In this document: positions 25,801 through 33,487 of the stretch, piece after piece | Numbering within the stretch: the stretch's first letter is position 1 | How the letters are laid out: the number at the start of each line of letters is the position of its first letter | Source: JABCPE02 sp963506915 | Lineage (GTDB): Bacteria > Bacteroidota > Bacteroidia > Flavobacteriales > Weeksellaceae | Length of the DNA: 64,000 bases | NCBI GenBank assembly: GCA_963506915.1 | Contig: CAUORE010000002.1 | Span: forward strand, 1-64,000 | Direction: 5' to 3' | Position numbers and translations under genes: made by a program | The notes under the pieces: generated by a model | The model's input: only the letters and a program-made list of their open reading frames with translations | What the model was told of the DNA's origin: nothing | Database searches by the model: none

Positions 25801-27110
25801 AGAAGAACTGGGTGTCCTTTCATCACATTCTCCAAAATATCATATACAACAGGTTCTTTTCTGTCGATAATTCTCTTCGCTGATTTTACCGTTTTTACGA
25901 TTCCTCTTTCTATCAATTTTCTGATAATGAACGGCTTATAAAGCTCTGCTGCCATATCCTTAGGGATACCGCACTCATGAAGCTGAAGCTCTGGCCCTAC
26001 GACAATAACCGAACGCGCAGAGTAGTCCACCCTCTTACCTAACAAGTTTTGACGGAAACGCCCTTGTTTTCCTTTCAATGAATCAGAAAGTGATTTCAGT
26101 GGTCTGTTTGATTCAGATTTTACAGCTGAAGATTTTCTTGTATTATCAAACAATGAATCTACCGCCTCCTGAAGCATACGCTTCTCGTTTCTCAAGATAA
26201 CCTCTGGAGCTTTGATTTCCATCAATCTCTTCAAACGGTTATTTCTGATGATTACTCTTCGGTAAAGGTCATTCAGATCCGAAGTAGCGAAACGACCACC
26301 ATCAAGCGGAACTAGAGGTCTAAGCTCTGGCGGCGTAACAGGCAGCACACGCATCACCATCCACTCTGGACGGTTTATCATTCTCGTGTTTGCTCCTCTC
26401 AATGCTTCCACCACAGAAAGTCTTTTCAGCGCCTCTGTTCTTCTTTGTTTAGATGTTTCGTTATGAGCCTTGTGTCTCAAATCATAAGAAAGCTCATCAA
26501 GGTCTATTCTCTTCAATAAATCCTCGATAGCCTCAGCCCCCATTTTTGCAATGAATTTATTTGGGTCTGAATCATCAAGATACTGGTTTTCAGCAGGAAT
26601 AGAATCTAATACATCTAGATATTCTTCCTCTGTAAGGAATTCCATTTCATCAAAGTCAGAACCATCCGCTTTTTTCGCAATCCCCTGCTGGATAACTACA
26701 TATCTTTCGTAGTAGATAATCATATCCAGCTTCTTAGAAGGCAATCCAAGAAGATATCCTATTTTATTCGGAAGGGAACGGAAATACCAGATGTGCGCGA
26801 TAGGAACCACCAAATTGATATGTCCTATACGCTCTCTTCGTACTTTTTTCTCGGTAACTTCTACCCCGCATCGGTCGCAGACGATACCTTTATATCTTAT
26901 TCTTTTATACTTACCACAAGCACATTCATAGTCCTTTACAGGTCCAAAGATTTTCTCACAAAACAGACCATCTCTCTCTGGTTTGTGCGTTCTATAGTTG
27001 ATAGTTTCAGGCTTTAGAACCTCTCCTTTGGATTCTTGAAGAATAGATTCTGGTGATGCTAAACCTATCGTGATTTTGCTAAATCTACTTGTTTTATTTT
27101 TATTTGACAT
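22845..27110 (-). CDS. rpoC: DNA-directed RNA polymerase subunit beta'
   Basis: 1421 residues from ATG 27110 ([10 protein letters not shown]); the longer frame from 27161 begins inside a hairpin and is unlikely. The zinc finger [20 protein letters not shown] is near residue 70; the Mg2+ site [15 protein letters not shown] carries the three catalytic aspartates; the second zinc site is [16 protein letters not shown], followed by the trigger-loop/bridge-helix regions [20 protein letters not shown]. Length is normal for Bacteroidota, which lack the large lineage insert of proteobacteria. Read from the rpoB transcript with a 76-base spacer. Confidence 0.98.
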   Translation of the reverse strand: [1421 protein letters not shown]

Positions 27111-27136
27111 AGTTTTTCTATTAAGATTAAAGAGCT

Positions 27137-27170
27137 GGGAACTGAGATATCTATCTCGCACTCAATTCCC
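27137..27170 (-). other. stem-loop in the rpoB-rpoC spacer
   Basis: On the transcript, GGGAA ... TTCCC enclose an inner perfect stem GAGAT-AGAT-ATCTC with a four-base loop. The structure sits in the 76-base spacer between rpoB and rpoC, with no T-run, and could be an RNase III-type processing site or a translation-spacing element. Confidence 0.5.
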
Positions 27171-27186
27171 TGTCTCGTGTCTATTT

Positions 27187-30100
27187 TTATTCTTCTAATC
27201 TGACATCAAGTCCAAGACCTTGTAACTCGTGCAGCAATACATTGAATGATTCTGGGATGCCTGGTTCTGGCATAGATTCACCTTTTGCGATTGCTTCATA
27301 AGTTTTCGCTCTACCCATGACATCATCAGACTTCACAGTCAAGATTTCTCTCAGGATATTAGATGCTCCGAACGCCTCAAGAGCCCAAACCTCCATCTCT
27401 CCGAAACGCTGACCACCGAACTGTGCTTTACCACCGAGTGGCTGCTGTGTGATAAGAGAGTAAGGACCAATAGAACGAGCGTGCATCTTATCATCTACCA
27501 TGTGTCCTAGTTTCAGCATGTAGATAACTCCCACAGTAGCTGGCTGAGTAAATCTCTCCCCTGTTCCTCCATCATACAGATATGTATTTCCGTATTTAGG
27601 AAGACCTGCTTGGTCTGTGTATTCTGTAATCTGATCTAGACTTGCCCCATCAAAGATAGGTGTCGCAAATTTCAATCCTAATTTCTTACCTGCCCATCCA
27701 AGAACTGTCTCGTAAATCTGACCAATGTTCATACGCGAAGGTACCCCTAGTGGGTTTAGTACAATGTCCACTGGTGTTCCATCTTCCAAGAAAGGCATAT
27801 CTTCCTGACGAACGATTCTAGAAACGATACCCTTATTACCGTGTCGCCCTGCCATTTTATCCCCTACATTCAGCTTTCTTTTCTTAGCGATATAAACTTT
27901 AGCTAATTTAATGATTCCCGTAGGAAGCTCATCCCCGATAGAAATTGTGAATTTCTCTCTGTTTTTAACTCCTTGTAAATCATTAAATTTGATTTTATAA
28001 TTGTTAATCAGGGTATTTACCAATGCATTTTTCTCCTCATCTGCAGTCCAGTCAGCACCACTCACAGTGTTGTAATCCTCTATGCTAGACAAGAGTTTCA
28101 TCGTAAATTTACCTTTTCCGATAATTTCCTCTCCAAGGTCGTTTTTAACCCCTTGCGAAGCCTCTCCACCTACGATAGCATTTAGTTTTTCCAGCAAAGT
28201 ATTTCTAAGGTTGTCAAACTCTTTTTGGAATTTGTTTTCTACCTCTTCTAATTTCAGTTTTTCTTCGCTTCTTTTCTTTCTATCTTTGATGTTTCTAGAG
28301 AATAGTTTTTTATCAACTACTACCCCTCTCAATGAAGAATCTGCTTTCAATGAAGCATCTTTCACATCACCTGCTTTGTCTCCAAAGATAGCTCTCAATA
28401 GTTTTTCTTCTGGTGTAGGGTCGGACTCTCCTTTTGGAGTAATTTTCCCAATAAGAATGTCGCCAGGTTTCACCTCCGCTCCGATTCTAATCATACCATT
28501 TTCATCAAGGTCTTTAGTCGCTTCTTCTGATACATTCGGGATGTCTGCTGTAAGCTCTTCCATACCAAGTTTAGTATCACGAACTTCCAAAGAATATTCA
28601 TCTATATGGATAGAAGTAAACCAGTCCTCACGAACTACTTTTTCATTGATTACGATAGCATCCTCGAAGTTATACCCTTTCCACGGCATGAACGCTACCA
28701 CTAGGTTTCTACCCAATGCCAATTCACCATTTTCAGTAGCATATCCTTCACAAAGAACCTGCCCTTTTTCCACCTTATCTCCTTCTCTTACAATAGGTTT
28801 TAAGGTAATTGTTGTAGATTGGTTGGTTTTTCTAAATTTGGTCAAATAATAAGTTTTAGTCGCAGATTCGAAAGAAACCAAATCTTCATTCTCTGTTCTT
28901 TCGTATTTGATAACAATTTTATCTGCATCCACATATTCTACTTCTCCTTTCCCTTCAGCATTTATCAATACTCTAGAGTCTTTTGCTACTTGTCTCTCTA
29001 GTCCAGTTCCTACAATAGGAGCTTCTGGTCTTAGTAGTGGCACCGCCTGACGCATCATGTTTGATCCCATCAATGCACGGTTCGCGTCATCATGCTCCAA
29101 GAACGGAATTAGAGATGCAGAAATACCAGAAATCTGGTTTGGTGCGATGTCTATCAAATTAACCTGCTCTGGCTCTACCACTGGATAATCTCCATCCAAA
29201 CGAGCAATAACCCTTTCTGTAAGGATAGTTCCATCCTCTTTAATGTCGATATTAGCCTGTGCGATGATTTTTGCTTCCTCATCTTCTGCATTCAGATATA
29301 TAGGAGCAGAATTGTAGTCTACTTTTCCGTTTTCTACTGTTCTATAAGGCGTTTCTATGAAACCTAAATTATTGATTTTAGCATAACATCCCAAAGAAGA
29401 AATCAAACCAATGTTTGGCCCTTCTGGCGTTTCGATCGGACAAATTCTTCCGTAGTGAGTATGGTGGACATCTCGCACCTCGAAACCTGCTCTTTCTCTA
29501 GAAAGACCACCAGGCCCTAACGCAGAAAGTCTTCGCTTGTGAGTAACCTCAGAAAGCGGGTTTGTCTGATCCATGAACTGAGACAACTGGTTGGTTCCAA
29601 AGAATGAATTGACCACAGAAGTCAATGTCTTAGCATTAACCAAATCCAATGGCGTAAATATCTCATTATCACGAACATTCATTCTCTCCTTAATCGTTCT
29701 GGCGATTCTAGAAAGTCCCACTCCGAACTGACCAGCCAACTGCTCTCCAACAGTTTTAATTCTTCTGTTAGAAAGGTGGTCTATATCATCTACTTCTGCT
29801 TTAGAGTTAGCTAGTTCTATCAAGTGACGAACGATAGCGATAATATCTTCTTTCGTAAGAACCTCTGTCTCAACAGGGATATTTAGTTCTAATTTTTTAT
29901 TTAATCTATATCTACCTACCTCTCCCAAAGAGTATCTCTGCTCTGAGAAGAACAAGTTTTCAATGATTTTTCTAGCTGTTTCTTCATCTGGCGGATCAGC
30001 ATTTCTCAACTGACGATAGATGTACTCCACAGCCTCTTTTTCAGAGTTTGTAGGGTCTTTTTGTAATGTATTTTGGATGATAGAGAACTCGCTGCTGTTT

Positions 30101-31008
30101 TCGTTATGCAACAAGATAGTTTTTACTCCAGAATCAAGAATCAAATCCAAATGTTCTTTTTCTAGAATCGTTTCTCTATCAAGGATAATTTCGTTTCTTT
30201 CGATAGAAACCACCTCTCCTGTATCTTCATCCACAAAGTCTTCGAACCAAGTATTCAGAACTCTGGCAGCCAAAGTTCTTCCTTCTACTTTTTTCAAGTT
30301 AGCTTTGTTTACTTTTACTTCTTCTGCCAAGTCAAAAATCTGAAGAATATCCTTATCAGACTCATAACCAATAGCTCTCAATAAAGTAGTGAAAGGCAAT
30401 TTTTTCTTACGGTCAATATATGCATACATCACATTATTGATATCCGTAGTAAATTCCATCCAAGACCCTTTGAATGGGATAATTCTTGAATAGTAAAGTT
30501 TAGTTCCATTAGCATGATAAGTCTGCCCGAAGAACACCCCTGGCGAACGGTGAAGCTGTGTAACAACTACCCTTTCTGCTCCATTGACAATGAACGACCC
30601 AGAAGGCGTCATGTATGGAACTGGCCCTAAATACACATCTTGGATAACAGTTTCAAAATCCTCGTGCTCTGGATCTGTACAATATAATTTAAGCCTTGCT
30701 TTTAGTGGAACACTATATGTAAGCCCTCTCTCGATACATTCATCGATAGAATAACGAGGAGAATCTATCATATAATCTAAAAATTCCAACACAAACTGGT
30801 TTCTGGAATCTGTAATTGGGAAATTTTCCTGAAAAGTCTTATAAAGACCTTCTTTTTTTCTGTCCTCAGGCAATGTATCCAGCTGGAAAAACTCCTTGAA
30901 TGATTCCACCTGAATATCCAAGAAATCAGGAACTTCTACTCCTCTTGCAGAAGCAAAATTAATCCTTTGATTTCCCTGAGTGTCTTTCATCGTTTTTGAT
31001 TTGCTCAT
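27187..31008 (-). CDS. rpoB: DNA-directed RNA polymerase subunit beta
   Basis: 1273 residues. Landmarks: the rifampicin region FFGTNQLSQFMDQTNPLSEVTHKRRLSALGPGGLSRERAG (given in parts: FFGTNQLSQFMDQTNPLSE, then HKRRLSALGPGGL), the active-site lysine segments MPWKGYNFEDAIVIN and AGRHGNKGIVSRI, and the C-terminal clamp EVWALEAFGA and PESFNVLLHELQGLGLD. The rifampicin pocket residues look wild type (Gln-Asp-Ser/His-Arg pattern: SQFMDQTN, THKRRLSAL). The gene starts 321 bases below its promoter; no rplJ/rplL genes precede it. Confidence 0.98.
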   Translation of the reverse strand: MSKSKTMKDTQGNQRINFASARGVEVPDFLDIQVESFKEFFQLDTLPEDRKKEGLYKTFQENFPITDSRNQFVLEFLDYMIDSPRYSIDECIERGLTYSVPLKARLKLYCTDPEHEDFETVIQDVYLGPVPYMTPSGSFIVNGAERVVVTQLHRSPGVFFGQTYHANGTKLYYSRIIPFKGSWMEFTTDINNVMYAYIDRKKKLPFTTLLRAIGYESDKDILQIFDLAEEVKVNKANLKKVEGRTLAARVLNTWFEDFVDEDTGEVVSIERNEIILDRETILEKEHLDLILDSGVKTILLHNENSSEFSIIQNTLQKDPTNSEKEAVEYIYRQLRNADPPDEETARKIIENLFFSEQRYSLGEVGRYRLNKKLELNIPVETEVLTKEDIIAIVRHLIELANSKAEVDDIDHLSNRRIKTVGEQLAGQFGVGLSRIARTIKERMNVRDNEIFTPLDLVNAKTLTSVVNSFFGTNQLSQFMDQTNPLSEVTHKRRLSALGPGGLSRERAGFEVRDVHHTHYGRICPIETPEGPNIGLISSLGCYAKINNLGFIETPYRTVENGKVDYNSAPIYLNAEDEEAKIIAQANIDIKEDGTILTERVIARLDGDYPVVEPEQVNLIDIAPNQISGISASLIPFLEHDDANRALMGSNMMRQAVPLLRPEAPIVGTGLERQVAKDSRVLINAEGKGEVEYVDADKIVIKYERTENEDLVSFESATKTYYLTKFRKTNQSTTITLKPIVREGDKVEKGQVLCEGYATENGELALGRNLVVAFMPWKGYNFEDAIVINEKVVREDWFTSIHIDEYSLEVRDTKLGMEELTADIPNVSEEATKDLDENGMIRIGAEVKPGDILIGKITPKGESDPTPEEKLLRAIFGDKAGDVKDASLKADSSLRGVVVDKKLFSRNIKDRKKRSEEKLKLEEVENKFQKEFDNLRNTLLEKLNAIVGGEASQGVKNDLGEEIIGKGKFTMKLLSSIEDYNTVSGADWTADEEKNALVNTLINNYKIKFNDLQGVKNREKFTISIGDELPTGIIKLAKVYIAKKRKLNVGDKMAGRHGNKGIVSRIVRQEDMPFLEDGTPVDIVLNPLGVPSRMNIGQIYETVLGWAGKKLGLKFATPIFDGASLDQITEYTDQAGLPKYGNTYLYDGGTGERFTQPATVGVIYMLKLGHMVDDKMHARSIGPYSLITQQPLGGKAQFGGQRFGEMEVWALEAFGASNILREILTVKSDDVMGRAKTYEAIAKGESMPEPGIPESFNVLLHELQGLGLDVRLEE

Positions 31009-31328
31009 AAAAAACTCTAAGAATGTTAGTAAAATATTTTGTTCACAGAAAAATATCAGAAAAGAACCAAATCAAAAGAATAATGACAATGAAAAATTTT
31101 GTATCCACGCTATCAGAAACACCCTTCTCATCACCATCCTAAAAATCAGCCTTTTCTAACTGCAACACTGGTATATCTTTTCACAGCGTAGTGCAAAATA
31201 TTTTTCCCATCCCGCCATTTATCCGTTATACACATACACAAAATACGAAATCCCCTATACAACAATGTATAAGAGTTGTTCAATTTTCATGCATGTCTAT
31301 AAATTTTCCAATAGCGTAAAATGGTCTG

Positions 31329-31362
31329 CAAATATAATTTATTTTCGGGAAATATTTAGCAA
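31329..31362 (-). promoter_or_regulatory. rpoB: promoter of rpoB (-7 and -33 boxes)
   Basis: On the minus strand: TTG at 31362-31360, 23 bases of spacer, then TATATTTG at 31336-31329. The spacing is slightly long. It would give a leader of about 310 nt before the rpoB ATG. Confidence 0.5.
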
Positions 31363-31489
31363 AAAATTAAAGTTAATTTTAGTTAAATTTATAACTAATT
31401 GATAGTCAGTGTTTATTAGACTTGAAATAAAATCATAGATTTATGAGAAATTTCACATGGAAAAAAGATATTTTTTAAACAAAAAATTG

Positions 31490-31497
31490 TACTTTTG
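31490..31497 (+). promoter_or_regulatory. tig: -7 promoter box of tig
   Basis: TACTTTTG followed by CAC, 22 bases before the ATG at 31520. It shows that the longer frame starting at 31457 is upstream of the transcript. Confidence 0.6.
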
Positions 31498-31519
31498 CAC
31501 TTTAAAAATTTTCAGGAAA

Positions 31520-32869
31520 ATGAATGTTACGAGAACTAACCACGATGATGTAAGTGCTTTACTTACAATTACACTGAATAAATCAGATTACAAGGAAAAA
31601 GTAGATGATGCACTAAACTCTTATGCTAAAAGAGCAACTATACCTGGCTTCAGAAAAGGGAAAGCGCCTATGAGCCTTATCAAAAAACAATATGAAGAAG
31701 CCGTTACACTAGAAGAAATCAACAGAAAGATTTCTGAGTCTTTGGACAAATATGTTGCTGATAACAACATAAGACTTCTAGGACAGCCTATTCCACAGGA
31801 TACACAGGCTTTAGATTTCAATGCTGAGGAGGTTTCTGTAAGTTTTGAAATTGGTTTCGAGCCAGAATTTGAAATTGATTTATCTAAATACGCTGCTGAA
31901 TACTACGAAGTAGAAGCTACTGACAAAGAAGTAATGAAGAGCGTAGGAAATATGCAAAAAAGATTTGCTGAAAAAGTTGTTAAAGACAAAGCAACTAAAA
32001 ATTCTCATATCAACTTTGAAGTTACTGAAATCGTGGAAGGTGATGCAAAACCTGTACACAAGCCTAAATATCTTTCTGCAACAGAAGAAAACACTGCTAT
32101 TTTCCCTATTCTAAAAGGACTAAAAGTAGGTGAAACTAAAGAAATCTCCGCAGAAGAATTAAAAGCAAATGAAAACGAACTTGCGAGAGAATTAGGTTTC
32201 CATGATATAGAAATCACACATTTAGGAAATGAAAAATTCCAAGTAAAAGTTCAGGAAATCTTTGAATTAAAAGATGCTGAGCTTAACCAAGAATTATTCG
32301 ATAAAGTTTACGGAAAAGACGAAATCAAATCTGAAGAAGAACTAAAAGCAAGAGTAAAATCTGAATTGGATGATTTCTTCAAACAAAATTCTGAAGCTGT
32401 ATTCGTAAGCAAAGTTTTAGAACAAATCTACAAAGAAGATTTCCTAAAAATCCCAGAAGCATTCCTAGTAAAATGGGTAATGTATTCTAATCCAGAAATC
32501 ACTGAAGAAGACAGAGCTAAACAAATCATAGCAAACGAAAAATCTGCTCTAATCGCTCAGATGGTAGAAAACAAACTAAGAGTTTCTAATAATATTCAGT
32601 ATGATTTCGAGGAAGTATTAGAGCATGCGAAACTTTCTTTCAGAAATCAGCTAATGTCTCATGGAGTGCACCACATCGGTGACCAAGAGCTACACAGATA
32701 TGTGCTAGAAATGCTGAGAGACAGAGAGCAAATGAGAAGATATTCTTCTGAGGTTCTTTTAATAAAAATCAGAAGTGTAGTTTTAGAAAAAGCTAAAAAA
32801 ACAGAAAAGAAAATCTCTTATGACGAGTTCATGAAAGAAATTCAAACTAAATCTAAAAAAGAAGATTAA
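31520..32869 (+). CDS. tig: trigger factor
   Basis: 449 residues from ATG 31520 (MNVTRTNHDD); the frame from 31457 begins upstream of the promoter box. N-terminal ribosome-binding domain with the signature loop PGFRKGKAPMSLIKKQY; a degenerate FKBP-like middle domain about 150-250; C-terminal helical arms rich in Glu and Lys. It is a ribosome-tethered chaperone for nascent chains. In Bacteroidota the loop signature GFRKGKAP is conserved but the PPIase part is weak, as here. Followed by a strong terminator, so monocistronic; clpP/clpX, often next to tig, are not present here. Confidence 0.93.
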   Translation: MNVTRTNHDDVSALLTITLNKSDYKEKVDDALNSYAKRATIPGFRKGKAPMSLIKKQYEEAVTLEEINRKISESLDKYVADNNIRLLGQPIPQDTQALDFNAEEVSVSFEIGFEPEFEIDLSKYAAEYYEVEATDKEVMKSVGNMQKRFAEKVVKDKATKNSHINFEVTEIVEGDAKPVHKPKYLSATEENTAIFPILKGLKVGETKEISAEELKANENELARELGFHDIEITHLGNEKFQVKVQEIFELKDAELNQELFDKVYGKDEIKSEEELKARVKSELDDFFKQNSEAVFVSKVLEQIYKEDFLKIPEAFLVKWVMYSNPEITEEDRAKQIIANEKSALIAQMVENKLRVSNNIQYDFEEVLEHAKLSFRNQLMSHGVHHIGDQELHRYVLEMLRDREQMRRYSSEVLLIKIRSVVLEKAKKTEKKISYDEFMKEIQTKSKKED

Positions 32870-32881
32870 TAAATCTAACTA

Positions 32882-32915
32882 AAAAAATGCGGTTCTTTTC
32901 AAGACCGCATTTTTT
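32882..32915 (+). terminator. terminator of tig
   Basis: AAAAAATGCGGT and ACCGCATTTTTT form a 12-bp stem with a 10-base loop, 12 bases past the tig stop. Confidence 0.88.
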
Positions 32916-32936
32916 ATAATTTTAAAATAAACCCAC

Positions 32937-33428
32937 ATGCCGAGACCTACTTCTAAAACTGAACTTCTCCAGCTGAACCAAGAGAATTTCAAAAACTTGA
33001 TAGATTTTGTTTCTGCTCAAGAAAATCCGAACAAAGAATTCAGTGGAAACACCATGAATAGAAATATTCGTGATGTTTTAGGACACCTCCACCACTGGCA
33101 TGAAATGTTTCTAAATTGGTACAAAATAGGCATGCAAGGCGAAAAACCTGCCATTCCCAAAGAGGGCTACACCTTTGCTGATACGCCGAAACTCAACCAA
33201 GAAATTTGGGAAAGTTGTCAAAATATTTCACTTGATGAAGTCCTTATTTTATTTCAAAAATCATTTGAAAAAGTGTTTTCTATCATAGAAAAACATACGG
33301 ATGAAGAGCTTTTCACCAAGAAAAAATACAAATGGACAGGTTCTACTTCATTAGGGTCTTACCTTATTTCGGCAACTTCCAGCCATTATGACTGGGCTTT
33401 AAAACTAATGAAAAAGGGATTAAAATAG
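32937..33428 (+). CDS. ClbS/DfsB family four-helix bundle protein
   Basis: 163 residues. The family pattern is visible: MPRPTSKTELLQLNQENFKNL at the start, NRNIRDVLGHLHHWHEMFLNW in helix 2, and a C-terminal SLGSYLISATSSHYDWALKL. ClbS protects E. coli from colibactin by opening its cyclopropane ring; most DfsB/DUF1706 homologues outside pks clusters have unknown roles in DinB-like bundles. No colibactin genes are in the window, so a self-protection role against a local toxin is not supported. Monocistronic between two terminators. Confidence 0.85.
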   Translation: MPRPTSKTELLQLNQENFKNLIDFVSAQENPNKEFSGNTMNRNIRDVLGHLHHWHEMFLNWYKIGMQGEKPAIPKEGYTFADTPKLNQEIWESCQNISLDEVLILFQKSFEKVFSIIEKHTDEELFTKKKYKWTGSTSLGSYLISATSSHYDWALKLMKKGLK

Positions 33429-33446
33429 CTTATCTTTAATGCAACA

Positions 33447-33484
33447 AAAAAAGCCTATTAATGTAAATCATAATAGGCTTTTTT
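33447..33484. terminator. bidirectional terminator
   Basis: AAAAAAGCCTATTA and TAATAGGCTTTTTT form a 14-bp stem around a 10-base loop between convergent genes (ends 33428 and 33488). Confidence 0.88.
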
Positions 33485-33487
33485 ATT

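Larger units (their letters stand above)
31009..31519. other. 511-base intergenic region between rpoB and tig
   Basis: Divergent promoter region. It holds the rpoB box at 31329-31336, the tig box at 31490-31497 and about 310 bases of untranslated rpoB leader. The leader contains a small hairpin TATACA-ACAA-TGTATA (near 31256-31271) and three minus-strand mini-frames of 11 to 21 codons, none with support beyond an ATG. No tRNA, no ribosomal protein fragment and no repeat was recognised. Confidence 0.6.

Noticed and set aside
28082..28849. Antisense open frame of 255 codons over rpoB, Ser/Phe-rich
   Set aside because: Ser/Phe-rich composition is the usual shadow of Glu/Lys-rich coding on the other strand; no motif, no promoter.
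31130..31320. Leader peptide gene in the rpoB leader
   Set aside because: Three mini-frames of 11-21 codons exist but none has a distinctive composition, run of rare codons or ribosome-binding feature; chance frames are expected at this length.
31009..31519. tRNA or ribosomal protein remnant upstream of rpoB
   Set aside because: No cloverleaf and no L7/L12- or L10-like coding was seen in either strand.
32937..33428. ClbS-like protein as colibactin self-resistance
   Set aside because: No colibactin or other NRPS/PKS genes occur in the window; family membership alone does not show that role.
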